From Pseudomonas sp. R37(2017) (GTDB lineage: Bacteria; Pseudomonadota; Gammaproteobacteria; Pseudomonadales; Pseudomonadaceae): a stretch of 64,000 nt of DNA. A model generated the notes under the pieces. The model worked only from the letters and a program-made list of their open reading frames with translations. It was not told the origin of the DNA and ran no database searches. Made by a program: the position numbers and the translations under genes. Shown piece after piece: positions 18,205 through 27,300 of this stretch. The DNA is taken from NCBI RefSeq assembly GCF_002113375.1, contig NZ_NEHO01000017.1, forward strand, positions 1-64,000, given 5' to 3'. Position 1 is the first letter of the stretch. Each line of letters opens with the position of its first letter.

Positions 18205-19520
18205 ACGCGCCGGTGAACGGCGGCGCCGAGCAGGTGTTCGCGCGCTTTCTTGACCTTGAGCGCCAGACCCGCGCCGCCCAAACCTCCGCTCAATTGGCCT
18301 ACAGTCTGGTCAATGATGGCCAGGCACTGTTTGGCTTTCGCCATGCGGCATTGTTGATCGCCGGGAAGGTGCAGGCCGTGACCGGTGTCAGCGCGGTGGA
18401 GCCGAATGCACCGTTTGTCGCGTTCGTCGAGCAGGCGGTGGCGCAGTTGTTCAAGCGCGACCAGTTGCACCCGGCACGGGTCGTTCCCGCCGATGCCTTC
18501 GATGAGTCGCTGCAGGCGCAATGGCAAAGCCTGTCGGCGGCCCAGGTGTTCTGGTTGCCGCTGATCGATCGCCAGGGCGAGGTGTTCGGCGGGTTGTGGC
18601 TGGCCCGGGACGTTGCGTGGAACCCTGCCGAACAAGTATTGCTGGCGCAGCTGGGCGATACCTACAGCCACGCCTGGCAAGCATTGCAACCGCGCAAGCC
18701 TTGGCGCCTGCGCTGGACACGCAAACGCCAGGCGCTGCTGGTCGCCGTGCTATTGCTCGGGCTGTTGATCCCGGTGCGCCAGTCCGTATTGGCACCGGCC
18801 GAAGTGGTGCCGCTGGGCGGTCGGGTGGTGGCGGCGCCACTGGACGGTGTCATTGCCGAATTTCTGGTCAAACCCAACCAGACGGTGAAGGCCGGCGAAT
18901 TGTTGCTGCGCTTCGAAAGCACCACGCTCAAGGCCCAGGCCGATGTCGCCGAGCGCGCCCTCGGGGTTGCCGAGGCGGAACTCAAGGCCAACTCCCAGCG
19001 CTCTTTCGCCGATGCCGAGTCCAGCTCGAAACTGGACTTGCTGGCTGCCCGCGTTGAACAGAAACGCGCCGAGCGCGACTACGCCCGTGAACTGCTCAAG
19101 CGCAGCGAAGTGCGCGCCGAGCGCGATGGCATCGCGGTATTTGCCGACGCCGAGCGCTGGACCGGCAAGCCAGTGCAGACGGGCGAGCGGCTGATGGAAA
19201 TCGCCGATCCGGCTCAGGCGCAATTGCGTATCGAACTGGCCGTGGGGGATGCGATCTCCCTGGAGCCCGGTGCTGAAGTCGCTTTGTTCCTCGACAGTGA
19301 CCCGCTGCAACGTCATCTGGCGAAACTCGAACGTTCGGCCTATGAAGCGCAACCCACGGCGGGCGGGCAATTGGCCTATCGCCTGGATGCGAATTTCGAC
19401 GCGGCGCCCCCGCGCATCGGTTTGCGCGGCACGGCAAAGATCTTCGGTGACCGGGCGCCGCTGGCGTTGTACCTGCTGCGTCGCCCGTTGGCCGGTTTGC
19501 GTCAGAGCGTGGGCCTGTAG
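18201..19520 (+). CDS. Membrane protein with cytoplasmic GAF-like domain and periplasmic HlyD domain
   Basis: A 439-residue protein in two parts. Residues 1-170 look like a GAF-type domain (QTSAQLAYSLVNDGQALFGF, then VFWLPLIDRQGEVFGGLWLA). A transmembrane helix follows at about 174-195 (ALLVAVLLLGLLIPV). The rest is a HlyD-type adaptor: VVAAPLDGVIAEFLVKPNQT, a coiled coil, then EVRAERDGIAVFADAERW. It starts with GTG overlapping the previous stop. A GAF domain on the cytoplasmic side of an export adaptor suggests that export is sensed or gated by a small molecule or partner; this is inference. It is directly abutted by the M50 protein gene. Confidence 0.78.
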   Translation: MNAPVNGGAEQVFARFLDLERQTRAAQTSAQLAYSLVNDGQALFGFRHAALLIAGKVQAVTGVSAVEPNAPFVAFVEQAVAQLFKRDQLHPARVVPADAFDESLQAQWQSLSAAQVFWLPLIDRQGEVFGGLWLARDVAWNPAEQVLLAQLGDTYSHAWQALQPRKPWRLRWTRKRQALLVAVLLLGLLIPVRQSVLAPAEVVPLGGRVVAAPLDGVIAEFLVKPNQTVKAGELLLRFESTTLKAQADVAERALGVAEAELKANSQRSFADAESSSKLDLLAARVEQKRAERDYARELLKRSEVRAERDGIAVFADAERWTGKPVQTGERLMEIADPAQAQLRIELAVGDAISLEPGAEVALFLDSDPLQRHLAKLERSAYEAQPTAGGQLAYRLDANFDAAPPRIGLRGTAKIFGDRAPLALYLLRRPLAGLRQSVGL

Positions 19521-21617
19521 ATGAGCCTGCCCGGCCTGCGTGCCGACCTGCAGTTGTCCCCGGCAGCGCCGGCGCTGGACGGCGCGCCCTGCTGGACGCT
19601 GGCCGACCCGGTGCAAGGGCGTTACTTCAAGCTCGGTTCGACGGCGATGCGTTTGTTGCGTCACTGGTCGCTGGGTGAGCCCGAACAAGTCCTGCGGGCG
19701 GCCAATCGTGAGCCGGGACTGGCGCTGGACGGAACGGATCTGGAGCAATTGCTGGCGTTCTTGCGCAGTCACGATCTGATTACCGCCCTCGATCCCCGGC
19801 AGCGCGCCAGTTACTGCTTCAAAGCGGCGGCCCAGCGCCAGAGCTTGTGGCAAGTGTTGCTGCACCAGTACCTGTTTTTTCGTATTCCGCTGTGGCGCCC
19901 CGAGGGTTTTCTCAATCGTGCCTGGCCCTGGCTGGAGCGTTTTGGCCCGCGAGCGCTGCGCTATGGATTGCCAACCGTGCTGGGGTTGGGGGTATTTCTG
20001 GTGTCGCGAGACTGGCAGCGATTTATCGCCACGTTTCCGCACTTGTTCAGTCTTGGCGGCGCGCTGGCGTTTGGTGTGGCCTTGTTTTTCGCCAAGCTCT
20101 GCCACGAGCTCGGTCACGCGTTCATGGCCAAGCGCGCCGGGTGCCGGGTACAGAGCATGGGCGTGGCGTTCATGGTGCTGCTGCCGATGTTCTATACCGA
20201 TGTCAGCGATGCCTGGCGGGTCAATGATCGCAAGGCTCGATTGCTGATTGGCGCTGGTGGCGTGCTGGCGGAGCTGCTGTTGGCGTGCCTTGCCTTGCTG
20301 GCATGGTCGTTGTTGCCCGACGGGCCGGCCCGCACTGCGGCGTTCATGCTCGCCAGTGCCACCTGGATCACCACATTGGTGGTCAATCTCAACCCATTCA
20401 TGCGCTTTGACGGTTATTTTCTGCTCAGCGATTTCTGGCAGGTCGATAACCTGCAAGGCCGGGCGTTTGCCTTGTGCCGCTGGCGCTTGCGCGAGTTTTT
20501 GTTCGGCTATGGCGCAGCGGCGCCGGAGCCTTGGTCGCCGACAATGCAACGGCGTTTGCTGATCTGGGGGTATGGCTCGTGGTTATGGCGCGCAGCGTTG
20601 TTTTTCGGAATCGCTCTGGCGGTCTATCACTTGTTCTTCAAGGTGTTGGGGATCTTCCTGATGCTGGTGGAACTGGTGTGGTTCATCTTTCTGCCCATCA
20701 TGAGTGAATGGCGCCAGTGGTGGAGCCGCCGCGAACAGGCGCATGGATCGCGGGTGCTGCTCAGCGGTCTGGCGTTGCTCGGGTTGTTGTTGGCGCTGAT
20801 CGTGCCGTGGCGCAGTGCCGTCGAGGTGCCGGCCATGCTCGAAGCGGGCCGGGTCAGTACCTTGCATGCGCCGGTGGCGGCAAGGATCAAAACGGTGAAT
20901 GTGCGCGACGGACAGTCGGTGGCGCAGGGTGAAGTCCTGATCGAGCTGGAGTCCCCGGATCTCGATTCGCGCCAGGCCATCGCGCGCCGGGAAATCGAGA
21001 TTCAGCAGTTGCAGATGCGCCGTCAGGCCAGCCGAAGTGAAACGGCTTCCGATGCCGCAATCGTCGAGCAGCGCCTGGCCGAAGCGGTCGCCGAGTACCG
21101 GGGGCTGGCGGCTCAGCGCGAGCGCTTGCTTTTGCGCGCCCCCTTTGCCGGCACTGTGCGTGATCTGCTGCCGCAATGGACGGTGGGGCGCTGGCTGTCG
21201 ACTCGGGAACCGCTGGCCCGGGTGGTCGAGGAGGGCGTGCGCTTGCGCGGCTATCTGGCCGAGGCAGAACTCTGGCGTGTGTCACCGGGCGCCACCGGAC
21301 GGTTTATCGCCGATGACCCGATGCATCCGTCGATTGCGGTGCAACTGAGTGAAATCGACACCAACGGTGTGGCGTTCGTCGATCAAGAGGCGCTGACCTC
21401 CGATCACCACGGACCGATTGCCGTGCGTCGCGATCAGCAGCAACGGGCCGAGCCGGTGCAGGCGCAGTATGGCGCGCGATTGACTACCCTCGAACCGGCG
21501 TCGACGCCGGTGCAGCCGTTGCGTGGGGTGGTAGTGTTGCAGGGCAGCGGCGAGTCGTTATTGGGGGTCGCCTGGCGACGCATGGCGGCGCTGGGGGTCA
21601 GGGAAAGCGGTTTTTAA
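19521..21617 (+). CDS. PqqD-like / M50 metalloprotease / HlyD fusion protein
   Basis: A 698-residue polytopic membrane protein. Residues 1-95 resemble a PqqD-like winged-helix (WTLADPVQGRYFKLGSTAMR). The core (about 140-430) is a site-2 (M50) protease-type membrane domain with HELGH at 195-199 and the second zinc-site motif NLNPFMRFDGYFLLSD around 289-304, so the catalytic residues look intact. The C-terminal third is a HlyD-type domain (STLHAPVAARIKTVNVRDGQ, coiled coil, LLLRAPFAGTVRDLLPQW). The family is annotated as putative peptide zinc metalloprotease protein. It begins at the base after the stop of the GAF-HlyD gene. No ABC ATPase occurs nearby, so this protein may be the inner-membrane core of the exporter. 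That role is inferred. Confidence 0.8.
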   Translation: MSLPGLRADLQLSPAAPALDGAPCWTLADPVQGRYFKLGSTAMRLLRHWSLGEPEQVLRAANREPGLALDGTDLEQLLAFLRSHDLITALDPRQRASYCFKAAAQRQSLWQVLLHQYLFFRIPLWRPEGFLNRAWPWLERFGPRALRYGLPTVLGLGVFLVSRDWQRFIATFPHLFSLGGALAFGVALFFAKLCHELGHAFMAKRAGCRVQSMGVAFMVLLPMFYTDVSDAWRVNDRKARLLIGAGGVLAELLLACLALLAWSLLPDGPARTAAFMLASATWITTLVVNLNPFMRFDGYFLLSDFWQVDNLQGRAFALCRWRLREFLFGYGAAAPEPWSPTMQRRLLIWGYGSWLWRAALFFGIALAVYHLFFKVLGIFLMLVELVWFIFLPIMSEWRQWWSRREQAHGSRVLLSGLALLGLLLALIVPWRSAVEVPAMLEAGRVSTLHAPVAARIKTVNVRDGQSVAQGEVLIELESPDLDSRQAIARREIEIQQLQMRRQASRSETASDAAIVEQRLAEAVAEYRGLAAQRERLLLRAPFAGTVRDLLPQWTVGRWLSTREPLARVVEEGVRLRGYLAEAELWRVSPGATGRFIADDPMHPSIAVQLSEIDTNGVAFVDQEALTSDHHGPIAVRRDQQQRAEPVQAQYGARLTTLEPASTPVQPLRGVVVLQGSGESLLGVAWRRMAALGVRESGF

Positions 21618-21628
21618 GGAGAGCGACA

Positions 21629-22126
21629 ATGACGAACAGTAGTGCTGTGGCAGCCGAAGGTTTGGTGGTACGGCCTTCGCGAGCCAGTGATGGACCTTTT
21701 TTGCAGCGCCTGTATCAATCCGCCCGACCGGACCTGCAATGGATCGACGGCGGCGTCGAGGTGGTCGAGCAGATTGTGGCCCAGCAGTTCCAGGTGCAGG
21801 AGCAAGGACTGGGGGAAAACTTTCCCAATGCCATGAATTACGTGGTTGAGAAGCTCGGCACGGCGATTGGCGCGTTGAGCACTGATTTCGGACCGAACGA
21901 GATTCGCGTGCTGTATCTGGCCTTCATCCCGGCGGCGCGGGGGCAGGGGTATGGGCGGGCGGTGTTGCAGGGGGTGCAGAAAGCCGCCCAACAGATTCGT
22001 TGCCCGGTGGCGACGGTAGTCTGGGCCAGTAATCCCCATGCGCTTGAGCATTACCTGGCCCTGGGTTTTGCAGTGCAGGAGTACAACGTCGCGGCACGAA
22101 GGCTGGTGTGGTATCCGCAAGGCTGA
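21629..22126 (+). CDS. GNAT-family N-acetyltransferase
   Basis: A 165-residue GNAT acetyltransferase. The acetyl-CoA binding motif is visible as ARGQGYGRAVLQGVQKAA, preceded by EIRVLYLAFIPAA. The later HALEHYLALGFAVQEYN is the usual fourth motif. A strong AAGGAGAG lies upstream of the ATG, 11 bases after the M50 gene stop, so it is probably co-transcribed. The substrate is unknown; it could acetylate the product of this cluster, but nothing in the sequence shows that. Confidence 0.8.
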   Translation: MTNSSAVAAEGLVVRPSRASDGPFLQRLYQSARPDLQWIDGGVEVVEQIVAQQFQVQEQGLGENFPNAMNYVVEKLGTAIGALSTDFGPNEIRVLYLAFIPAARGQGYGRAVLQGVQKAAQQIRCPVATVVWASNPHALEHYLALGFAVQEYNVAARRLVWYPQG

Positions 22127-22149
22127 AGGCGCTGCTAGCCAGAAAATGG

Positions 22150-22461
22150 TTAGTTGAAGGCGATGTAGAAGTAGCATCGCTGCGGATCACGTCCCATCGA
22201 CGGTACCCGGGAAACGAAAATGTTTTCCACTTCACCCAGTTCCGGCAATTGCAGCATGCATGGACCGTTCACGAAATCGGTCGGGACCAGGCTGTTGAGC
22301 TCTACGCTGAATGGCATGCGCTCACTGTTGCGCATGCGGGCGCCAGGTGAGTCTTCAAGGTGTTCGATCTGCACCGGCAATTCGCTGCCGTCGGGCAGTC
22401 GAAGGGCGACGGTCTGGCCCAGCAGGGTCTGGAAATGATGGCTTTGAACCGCTTGCAACAT
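22150..22461 (-). CDS. Small DUF6916-like protein beside the tail-collar gene
   Basis: A 103-residue protein (start MLQAVQSHHFQTLLGQTV, with GGAG 7 bases upstream on the minus strand). The motif order FQTLLGQTVALRL, PVQIEHLEDSP, PFSVELNS and a final RCYFYIAFN matches my memory of the DUF6916 family, found beside tail-collar/microcystin-dependent proteins. The frame is open further upstream but that part lies over the collar gene. It follows the collar gene on the same strand by 53 bases and is opposite to the surrounding secretion genes. Function not known. Confidence 0.65.
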   Translation of the reverse strand: MLQAVQSHHFQTLLGQTVALRLPDGSELPVQIEHLEDSPGARMRNSERMPFSVELNSLVPTDFVNGPCMLQLPELGEVENIFVSRVPSMGRDPQRCYFYIAFN

Positions 22462-22514
22462 GGTCAGGCTCCGATAGTGAACAGTGCCGGGGGCTTGCGA
22501 CCCCCGGCGAATCT

Positions 22515-23102
22515 TCAGCCGCGCGATGGAAAAATCCCTTGCAGGGCGATGCTGAAGTTGATGACCAGGAACGGGTTCATCACGCTCATGGGTTGGGTCC
22601 CGCCAGTGGAGGCAATCTCTCCGGTGACGGTGGTGGTCACGCCCTGGAGCGCCACCGCCGTTGCCCCTTGTTGATCGGAGTAGATATTCGCCGTCCCCGG
22701 TCCGCCGCTCGAAGCGCCGATAAAGGAGTTGGTTGCCGTTGGCACGCTTACGGGATTGCTCGAGGGATTGGCCAGTTGCAGGGTAGTGGTGGCGGTCAGT
22801 CCGGATATCTGGTGGGTGTGGTTGGGCATGTTGCTGATGGTCGCGGTGACGTTTTCGGTGCCGGAAATCTCGCCAATGGTGCGCGTGCTGAGATTGACGC
22901 CGGTGCCCTGGGCCATCGGTAATCGACCTTGCAGGTTGGGTAGCATGAAGGTGGTCTGGCCGTTGCCGCCGTAGTTCACGCCGATCAGCGCGAACAATGC
23001 ATTCCATTGCGAAATGCTTAACGTCTGGCCATTGCAAAGGGCCCAGTTCTGGGGAGCGAAATCAAAGGCGAAAGGCTGGATAGTGCCGATAAATACTTCC
23101 AT
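22515..23102 (-). CDS. Phage tail-collar domain protein (microcystin-dependent protein family)
   Basis: A 195-residue protein beginning MEVFIGTIQPFAFDFAPQNW, the hallmark start of the MdpB-type tail-collar proteins. NGQTLSISQWNALFALIG and FMLPNLQGRLPM are the core collar motif; the C-terminus has the GGTQPMSVMNPFLVIN segment. No other phage genes are near, so this is not a prophage remnant by itself. Such proteins occur as stand-alone genes in many environmental bacteria with unclear function. It sits on the opposite strand inside the secretion cluster, divergent from the sulfotransferase gene. Confidence 0.85.
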   Translation of the reverse strand: MEVFIGTIQPFAFDFAPQNWALCNGQTLSISQWNALFALIGVNYGGNGQTTFMLPNLQGRLPMAQGTGVNLSTRTIGEISGTENVTATISNMPNHTHQISGLTATTTLQLANPSSNPVSVPTATNSFIGASSGGPGTANIYSDQQGATAVALQGVTTTVTGEIASTGGTQPMSVMNPFLVINFSIALQGIFPSRG

Positions 23103-23410
23103 GAATCCTCATCCTTCAGGTTGGTGGTTGGCGCGCCACGCAACTGCCAGACACCTGGGGGTGTCGACTCCTTTTCCTGTACGTGGCTCGGTCACGCCAC
23201 GCCACAGCGTAGACGTAGATTGTGGGTGTCGTGGCGGGGTTGTGTTTGTCCGATGGACGCGCCCCCCCGGGGCTGTCGTCCTTAAAATCCTTCAATGTCG
23301 CGAAAAGCTCGGTATCAAGTCGAATTAGCTTCAAATTGATATCAAAACACCACTAGGCGAACACATTTCCATCAGATACGCTTTGTCCTACAAAAGGACT
23401 TACCGTCACG
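23103..23410. promoter_or_regulatory. Divergent intergenic region, collar gene / sulfotransferase
   Basis: This 308-base gap has no credible ORF. A ten-base palindrome TTGATATCAA sits at about 23335-23345, in an AT-richer stretch (23300-23360) that probably carries the sulfotransferase promoter. No defined operator or RNA element was recognised. Confidence 0.4.
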
Positions 23411-24256
23411 GTGAAGGGATTGCACCAATTCCACTTTATTTCCGGCTTGCCACGCTCAGGTTCGACGCTGCTTTCTGCCATTCTTTTGCAGAACCCGCGT
23501 TTCCATGCCGGAATGAGCAGCCCTGTGGGTACCCTGTTTTCCGGTGTCCTGGAACAGTGCAGTGCGGGCAGCGAGTTCGGCGCGGTGATCGACACCGACA
23601 TGCGCCGCCGCCTGTTGCGCGGCCTGTTTGATTCCTTCTATGCCGACAAGGCTGACAAACCGGTGGTGTTCGACACCAATCGACTCTGGAGCGCCCGGCT
23701 GCCGGCCATCAACGATCTGTTTCCCAAGGCCAAGGTGATCGCCTGTGTGCGCAACGTCGCCTGGATCATGGACAGCATCGAGCGGCTATACCGCGCCAAC
23801 CCCTATGAAAACACCAAGCTCTTCGGCGATGCCGTCGAGCGCAACACCGTCTACAGCCGCTGCGAAACCCTGGCCCAGCGCAATCGCCTGGTGGGTTTCG
23901 CGTGGGCGGCGCTCAAGGAAGCCTACTACGGCGAACAGGCCGACTCCTTGCTGATCATCGACTATGACTTGCTGACCCAGGCTCCGGAGCGGGTGCTGCG
24001 GCTGGTCTACGACTTCATTGGCGAACCCTGGTTCGAGCACGACTTCGAGCGCCTGGCCTACGATGCACCGGAGTTCGACCAAGCCCTCGGGGTGACCGGC
24101 CTGCACAAGGTCAGGCCCAAGGTTGCGTTACAGGCCCGGCGCACCATTCTGCCGCCGGATCTGTTCAAGCAATATTCAGACTTGTCCTTTTGGCTCGATG
24201 GCTCTGCCAGCGCCGCCAATGTCATTCGTATGAAGTCCGACGCCGCGAACATTTGA
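23411..24256 (+). CDS. PAPS-dependent sulfotransferase, RaxST-like
   Basis: A 281-residue cytoplasmic sulfotransferase. The 5'-phosphosulfate loop is at the start (FISGLPRSGSTLLSAILLQN). The 3'-phosphate-binding strand is AKVIACVRNVAWIMDSIERL. The layout, including SPVGTLFSGVLEQ and VVFDTNRLWSARLPAI, resembles as I recall it RaxST, the tyrosine sulfotransferase of Xanthomonas that modifies the peptide RaxX before export. There is no signal peptide. The start is GTG at 23411 with AAAGGA about 12 bases upstream. It would transfer sulfate from PAPS to a protein or other acceptor. The adjacent giant exported protein and the APS kinase at 34995 make protein sulfation the leading idea. The stop codon lies in the loop of a terminator hairpin. 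Confidence 0.82.
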   Translation: MKGLHQFHFISGLPRSGSTLLSAILLQNPRFHAGMSSPVGTLFSGVLEQCSAGSEFGAVIDTDMRRRLLRGLFDSFYADKADKPVVFDTNRLWSARLPAINDLFPKAKVIACVRNVAWIMDSIERLYRANPYENTKLFGDAVERNTVYSRCETLAQRNRLVGFAWAALKEAYYGEQADSLLIIDYDLLTQAPERVLRLVYDFIGEPWFEHDFERLAYDAPEFDQALGVTGLHKVRPKVALQARRTILPPDLFKQYSDLSFWLDGSASAANVIRMKSDAANI

Positions 24257-24269
24257 TCGCGGCGTTTTT
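24240..24269 (+). terminator. Rho-independent terminator between sulfotransferase and giant protein gene
   Basis: CGCCGCGA (24241-24248) pairs perfectly with TCGCGGCG (24257-24264), extended by one A-T pair, and is followed by five T. The loop contains the sulfotransferase stop codon. It lies only 44 bases before the giant protein's start, so read-through or a very short separate promoter must supply that gene. Confidence 0.75.
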
Positions 24270-24312
24270 CATTGATGCGTTACGTACATTCGTTCGAGTT
24301 CGGGTGAGCAGC

Positions 24313-27300
24313 ATGTGGTGGACCATTTTTGGCGGGGCAAAGGCAAAAGCACGGGTAGCCGAGGATCAGCGGACGCCAGCGGCGCCCATGATCATGTCCC
24401 TTGAGCCGCGCATGCTGTTCGACGGCGCCGTCGCCGCCACGGTGGCCGATACCGCGGCCCAGGCCGATAGCCATTCCACGGCCGATGCCGCCAAGGCACC
24501 GACCGCCGATCACCCGACGGCCAGCAAGGACACCCACGGCCAGGCCGATGCCACACCGGCGGCCAGTCCCGTTGCCGTACCCGGGCAGAGCGTGGTGTTC
24601 GTCGACTCCCGGGTGAAAGATGCCGACAGCCTGCTCCAGGGTGTCGCCCCCGGAACCCAGGTCGTGAAACTGGACGCCGGCAAGGATGGACTGCAACAGA
24701 TCGCCGACTACCTCGATCAGCACCAGGGCATCAGCTCGGTGCAGATCATTGCCCACGGCAATGCCGGCGACCTGTGGCTGGGTGACAGCTATCTGTCGGC
24801 TGACAACGTCGAGGCTCGCAGCGCGGTGTTGGCGGAAATCGGCAAGGACATGAACGCTGGCGGCGATATCCTGATCTACGGCTGCTACACCGCCGAAGGC
24901 GAACGTGGCCTGAGCTTCGTCGATTCGCTGGCACAACTCACCGGCCGCGACGTGGCGGCCTCCAACGACCGCACCGGGTTGGGCGGCGACTGGGAGCTGG
25001 AGATTGCCACCGGCACCATCGAAAGTGCCAGCGTGCTGTCCAACCAGGCGATGCAGGATTATCAATGGGGGCTGGCGACCCAGACCGTCTCCAGCAACGC
25101 CGACAGCGGCGCCGGTACGCTGCGCCAAGCCCTGAGCGATGCGGTTGCAGGCGATATAGTCACCTTCAACGCCGGCATGACGATCGGCCTGAACTCGCAA
25201 CTGGTCATCACCAAGAACCTCACCGTCGATGGCGACCTGAACAACGACGGGGTCGCCGATGTGACTCTCAACGGCCAGTACAAGACCCAGGTGCTCAAGG
25301 TCAATAGCGGTGTTACCGCCACCCTCGATGGCCTGGTCATCACCCATGGTCTGGCGGTCGGCCAGGGCGCTGCTGCTGGCACGGATGGCGTTAACGCGAT
25401 GGGCGGTGGCATCGTCAACGCCGGTGACCTGACCCTGAAAAACGTCACGGTGACCAGCAACGCGGCTTCGGGTGGCGGCGGTGGCGGTGGTGTCGTTGCG
25501 CCTTATGCCGGCGGCCCGGTCGGCGGTGGCGGTGGCGGTGGCGGTGCGCTGGGCGGACAAATCGGTGGCCACGGCGGTACCGCCGGCACGGGTACCGGGA
25601 CCTATGCCGGTACCAACGGTAGCGCCAACACCGGCGGCAACGGCGGCTCCTACAGCACCACCTACATGGGCGGGCGCGGGGGCAGCAGCGTCGGCGGCGC
25701 AGGGGCTATCGGGGCAAGTGGCTACAGTAGCGGCGGCGCGGGTGGCACGGCGAACAATGGCACTATTTCCATTGGCGGCGGTGGCGGTGGTTCCGGTTGG
25801 GACCGGGCCGGCAGGGCCGGCGCATCGGCCAGCGGCGGTATTTACAACGCCACTACCGGCACCTTGACCGTCATCGGCAACTCGGTGATCTCCGGCAACA
25901 TCGCTGCCGGCGGTGGCGGCGGTGGCGGTGGCGGTACTGGCGGCTCCGCCGACCCCGGTGGCGCGGGCGGCAAGGGCGTCGGCGCCATCTGGAACAAGGG
26001 CACGCTGTTGATGACCGCCGCCAACTTCGCGGCGATGACCGGCAACATTGGCGGCAGCGGTTCCGGCGGCCCAGCCATGGGCGGAGGTGCCACGGGGAGT
26101 ACTCCGACAGCGGTGGCCAATATCTACAACGACGGCGGTATTCTCAACACCGCCTATGCGGCAGGACCCACCGCGACCATTGTAGTGGCGGACACCGCGC
26201 TGAAAGTCGGCGAGACCTCGCTGGTGACCATCACCTTCAGCGAGGCGGTGACTGGTTTCACCAATGCCGACCTGACCATCGCCAACGGCACCTTGAGCGC
26301 CGTGAGCAGCAGCGACGGCGGCATCACCTGGACCGCCACCTTTACCCCGACTGCCAGCATCACCGACACCACCAACGTGATTACCCTGGATAACACCGGG
26401 GTGGTCAACGGTCTCGGCACGGCTGGCGTGGGCACCACCACCTCGAACAACTACGCCATCGATACGGTGCGGCCGACCGCGACCATCGTGGTCGCGGACA
26501 ACGCCTTGAAAGTCGGTGAAACCTCATTGGTGACCTTCACTTTCTCCGAGGCGGTGAGCGGTTTCACCAACGCGGACCTGACGATTGCCAACGGCACGCT
26601 CAGCGCGGTGAGCAGCAGCGACGGCGGCATCACCTGGACAGCGACCTTTACGCCGACCAGCAGCATCACCGATACCACCAACCTCATTACCCTGGACAAC
26701 ACAGGGGTCGTCGACCTGGCCGGCAACGCCGGTACGGGTACCACGGATTCCAACAACTACGCCATCGACACCCAGCGTCCCACCGCGACCATTGTGGTGA
26801 CCGACACCAACCTGATCGCTGGCGAAACCTCACTGGTGACCATCACCTTCAGCGAAGCGGTCACTGGATTCACCAACGCCGACCTGACCATCGCCAACGG
26901 TACGTTGAGCGCGGTGAGCAGCAGCGACGGTGGCATCACCTGGACGGCGACATTCACGCCGACCGCCAGCATCAATGACGCCAGCAACCTCATCACCCTG
27001 AACAACACCGGTATTGCCGATCTAGCGGGCAACGCCGGCAGCGGCACCACCAGTTCCAACAACTACGTGATCGACACCCAGCGTCCGACCGCCACGATCG
27101 TGGTCGCCGACAGCGCGCTGAAAATCGGTGAAACCTCGCTGGTGACCATCACCTTCAACGAAGCGGTGAGCGGTTTCACCAACGCCGACCTGACCATCGC
27201 GAACGGTACGTTGAGCGCGGTGAGCAGCAGCGACGGCGGCATCACCTGGACGGCGACGTTCACGCCAACCAGCAACATCACCGACACCACCAACCTGATC

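Noticed and set aside
22462..23037. Long upstream extension of the minus-strand DUF6916-like frame
   Set aside because: It overlaps the collar gene in another frame; the internal ATG at 22461 has a good ribosome site and begins the family-like sequence.
22150..23102. Prophage remnant
   Set aside because: Only one collar-type gene and a small partner are present, with no integrase, capsid or lysis genes.
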